In this document: piece after piece, positions 61,952 through 64,000 of the stretch
Numbering within the stretch: the stretch's first letter is position 1
How the letters are laid out: the number at the start of each line of letters is the position of its first letter
Made by a program: the position numbers and the translations under genes
Notes under the pieces: model-generated
What the model saw: only the letters and a program-made list of their open reading frames with translations
Told to the model about the DNA's origin: nothing
The model's database searches: none
From: Pseudomonas putida
GTDB taxonomy: Bacteria > Pseudomonadota > Gammaproteobacteria > Pseudomonadales > Pseudomonadaceae
NCBI RefSeq assembly: GCF_016406145.1
Contig: NZ_CP066306.1
Coordinates: forward strand, 3,038,001-3,102,000
Reading direction: 5' to 3'
Length of the DNA: 64,000 nucleotides

Positions 61952-64000
61952 GCCTCGGCCTGCGTCGCTTCAGTGGCCGGGCGCCAGCGCCGAGCCAGGC
62001 GGTCGAAGTACAGATAGATGACCGGCGTTGTGAACAGGGTCAGCACCTGGCTTACCAGCAAGCCGCCGACCATGACCAGCCCCAGTGGCTGGCGCAACTC
62101 TGCACCGGAACCTGTGGCCAGCATCAGCGGTACCGCGCCGAACAGCGCAGCCAGGGTGGTCATCAGGATCGGCCGGAAACGCAGCAGCGCCGCCTGGTAG
62201 ATCGCGTCGTGCGGGCTCATGCCTTGATTGCGCTCGGCCTCAAGGGCGAAGTCGATCATCATGATCGCGTTCTTCTTGACGATGCCGATGAGCAGGATGA
62301 TGCCGATGATGGCGATCATGCCCAGGTCGTTGCCGCTGAGGATCAACGCCAGCAAGGCACCTACCGCCGCCGACGGCAAGGTCGAGAGGATGGTGATCGG
62401 GTGAATGTAGCTCTCGTAAAGCACGCCGAGCACGATGTACATGGTCACCACGGCCGCCAGAATCAGCAGCAAGGTGCTCGACAGGGACGCCTGGAAGGCC
62501 TCGGCAGCCCCCTGGAAGCGCGTCTGCACACCGATGGGCATGCCGATCTCCTGCTGAACCTGCTCGATCACCTTGACCGCTTCGCCCAGAGACGCACCAT
62601 GCGCCAGGTTGAAAGACATCATTACCGCGGGGAACTGGCCGATGTGTGAAATCGCCAGCTGCGCCTGACGCTGCTCGATGCGCGCCAGTGCCGACAGGCG
62701 CACCTGACCACCGTCACTGGCCTTGACGTGGATCGACTCCAGCGCCTGCGGGCCGATGCTTGCTGCATCGCGCGACTGCAGCACCACCCGGTACTGGCTG
62801 GCCTGGGTGTAGATGGTCGAAATCTGCCGCTGGCCGAAGGCGTCATACAGGGCGTTGGTGATTTGCGACACATCGATGCCCAGGCGGCTGGCCATGTCAC
62901 GGTCGATCACCAGGTACACCTGCAGCCCCTTGTCCTGCAGGTCGCTGGCCACATCCTGCAGTTCCGGCCGCTGTTGCAGGGCGTTGACCAGCTTGCCGCT
63001 CCACTGCGCGAGCAAGTCGGCGTCGGGAGAGGACAGGCTGAACTGGTACTGGGTGCGGCTGACCCGATCCTCGATGCTCAGGTCTTGCACCGGCTGCATG
63101 AACAGGCGGATGCCGACCAGCTTGTCGAGCTGAGGCTGCAAACGGCTGATCACCTCGCCGGCCGTCACGTCGCGCTCGCCGTGGGGTTTGAGGTTGATCA
63201 GCAGGCGACCACTGTTGAGCGTGGCATTGTCACCGTCCACCCCGATGTAGGACGACAGGCTCTGCACAGCCGGATCCTGCAGGATTATCGTACTCAGCGA
63301 CTGCTGGCGCTCGCTCATGGCGGCGAACGAGGTGGACTGCGGGGCTTCGGAGATACCCTGGATCACCCCGGTGTCCTGCACCGGGAAGAAGCCCTTGGGT
63401 ACCACCATGTACAGGAAAACGGTCAGTGCCAGGCTGGCGACCGCCACCAGCAAGGTCAGCGGCTGGTGCCGGAGCACCCATTGCAGGCCACGGCCGTAGT
63501 GCTCGATCAGCCAGTCGATCCAGGCACCACTGGCGCGGTAGAAGCGGCCTTGCTCTTCCTGCTTGGGTTCACGCTTGAGCAGGCGAGCGCACATCATGGG
63601 TGTCAGGGTCAGCGAAACCACCAGGGAAATCAGGATAGCCACCGCCAGCGTGATGGCGAATTCGCGGAACAGCCGGCCCACCACATCGGCCATGAACAGC
63701 AGCGGGATGAGCACGGCAATCAGCGAAAAGGTCAGGGAGATCAGGGTGAAACCGATCTGGCGCGCGCCCTTGAGCGCAGCCTGCATGGGCGTCTCGCCCT
63801 CCTCGATGTGCCGCGAAATGTTCTCCAGCATGACGATGGCGTCATCGACCACAAAACCGGTGGCGATGGTCAGGGCCATCAAAGTCAGGTTGTTGATCGA
63901 GAAGCCGGCCAGGTACATCACGCCGAAGGTGCCGATCAGCGACAGCGGCACGGCAATCGACGGGATGATGGTGGCACTGACGCGGCGCAGGAAGACGAAG
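61948..64000 (-). CDS. muxB: RND efflux pump subunit MuxB (MdtB type), partial
   Basis: The C-terminal two thirds of an RND transporter (about 684 residues) is present; the N-terminus lies beyond the right edge. In-frame sequence runs to the edge ([20 protein letters not shown]). Helix 4 Asp pair is in [19 protein letters not shown]. It is clearly similar to muxC but distinct, as in MdtB/MdtC pairs. Its stop overlaps the muxC start (ATGA). Confidence 0.94.
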   Translation of the reverse strand, partial: FVFLRRVSATIIPSIAVPLSLIGTFGVMYLAGFSINNLTLMALTIATGFVVDDAIVMLENISRHIEEGETPMQAALKGARQIGFTLISLTFSLIAVLIPLLFMADVVGRLFREFAITLAVAILISLVVSLTLTPMMCARLLKREPKQEEQGRFYRASGAWIDWLIEHYGRGLQWVLRHQPLTLLVAVASLALTVFLYMVVPKGFFPVQDTGVIQGISEAPQSTSFAAMSERQQSLSTIILQDPAVQSLSSYIGVDGDNATLNSGRLLINLKPHGERDVTAGEVISRLQPQLDKLVGIRLFMQPVQDLSIEDRVSRTQYQFSLSSPDADLLAQWSGKLVNALQQRPELQDVASDLQDKGLQVYLVIDRDMASRLGIDVSQITNALYDAFGQRQISTIYTQASQYRVVLQSRDAASIGPQALESIHVKASDGGQVRLSALARIEQRQAQLAISHIGQFPAVMMSFNLAHGASLGEAVKVIEQVQQEIGMPIGVQTRFQGAAEAFQASLSSTLLLILAAVVTMYIVLGVLYESYIHPITILSTLPSAAVGALLALILSGNDLGMIAIIGIILLIGIVKKNAIMMIDFALEAERNQGMSPHDAIYQAALLRFRPILMTTLAALFGAVPLMLATGSGAELRQPLGLVMVGGLLVSQVLTLFTTPVIYLYFDRLARRWRPATEATQAEA

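Noticed and set aside
1..64000. tRNA or rRNA genes and intact insertion sequences
   Set aside because: None recognised by eye in the intergenic regions; no transposase-like protein is present.

Overview
The window is a GC-rich Gammaproteobacterial chromosome segment, most likely from the Pseudomonas putida group. The support is recognition of gene families: a complete fap functional-amyloid operon, MuxBC-OpmB efflux genes, an AruH-like transaminase, a MucR-like MHYT-GGDEF-EAL protein, aerobic cobalamin genes (cobW-cobN-chlI/chlD and cbtBA-cobE-cobM), the gnuR/gnuK/gntT gluconate locus, and Pseudomonas-type small DUF proteins. Everything was read by eye; no database search was run, so names rest on remembered family motifs.

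Layout. 1-1750 is an SOS-flavoured edge: the start of a umuD-like gene, a textbook LexA box, an SRAP (YedK/HMCES) gene, an unknown protein and the tail of a degraded phage-type integrase. 1749-10000 holds an ABC-F protein (ybiT), an MFS exporter, azoR with a divergent LysR regulator, uppP and a single-Cache chemoreceptor (McpP-like). 10126-14455 has two convergent secreted halovibrin-like proteins next to pnuC and a NadR-type nicotinamide riboside kinase, which looks like an NAD-related neighbourhood. 14753-23864 is fapABCDEF, followed by an LTA-synthase-like sulfatase and a sigma-54 activator; a good -24/-12 promoter lies in front of fapA.

24587-34730 is the cobalamin region. cobW-cobN-chlI-chlD run leftward and cbtB-cbtA-cobE-cobM run rightward, each behind its own cobalamin riboswitch. 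Between the two riboswitches lies a large inverted repeat with arms of about 240 bp and a TTGCNN hexamer tract at each outer end.

35264-40461 encodes an EvgA/BvgA-type regulator, its large unorthodox sensor kinase and a BdlA-like PAS-PAS chemotaxis transducer. 40588-43821 is gluconate uptake and phosphorylation under GnuR, with three copies of a GACAGCGCTGTC-like operator. 44285-48918 has one NtrC-type regulator with two paralogous sensor kinases. 49028-51440 holds a lytic transglycosylase and an isolated gspG-gspF pair. The right end carries an intact tyrosine recombinase, a DUF1345 membrane protein, an AruH-like aminotransferase, a DUF1652-like protein, the MHYT-GGDEF-EAL protein and the opmB-muxC-muxB part of a tripartite RND efflux operon, cut by the window edge.

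Most of this is ordinary Pseudomonas core or near-core genome. The unusual items are the palindromic element between the twin riboswitches, the ribosome-site-masking inverted repeat in front of the first halovibrin gene, the paired halovibrins beside NAD-precursor genes, the octapeptide-built FapC linker with its likely sigma-54 control, and the duplicated kinase arrangement.
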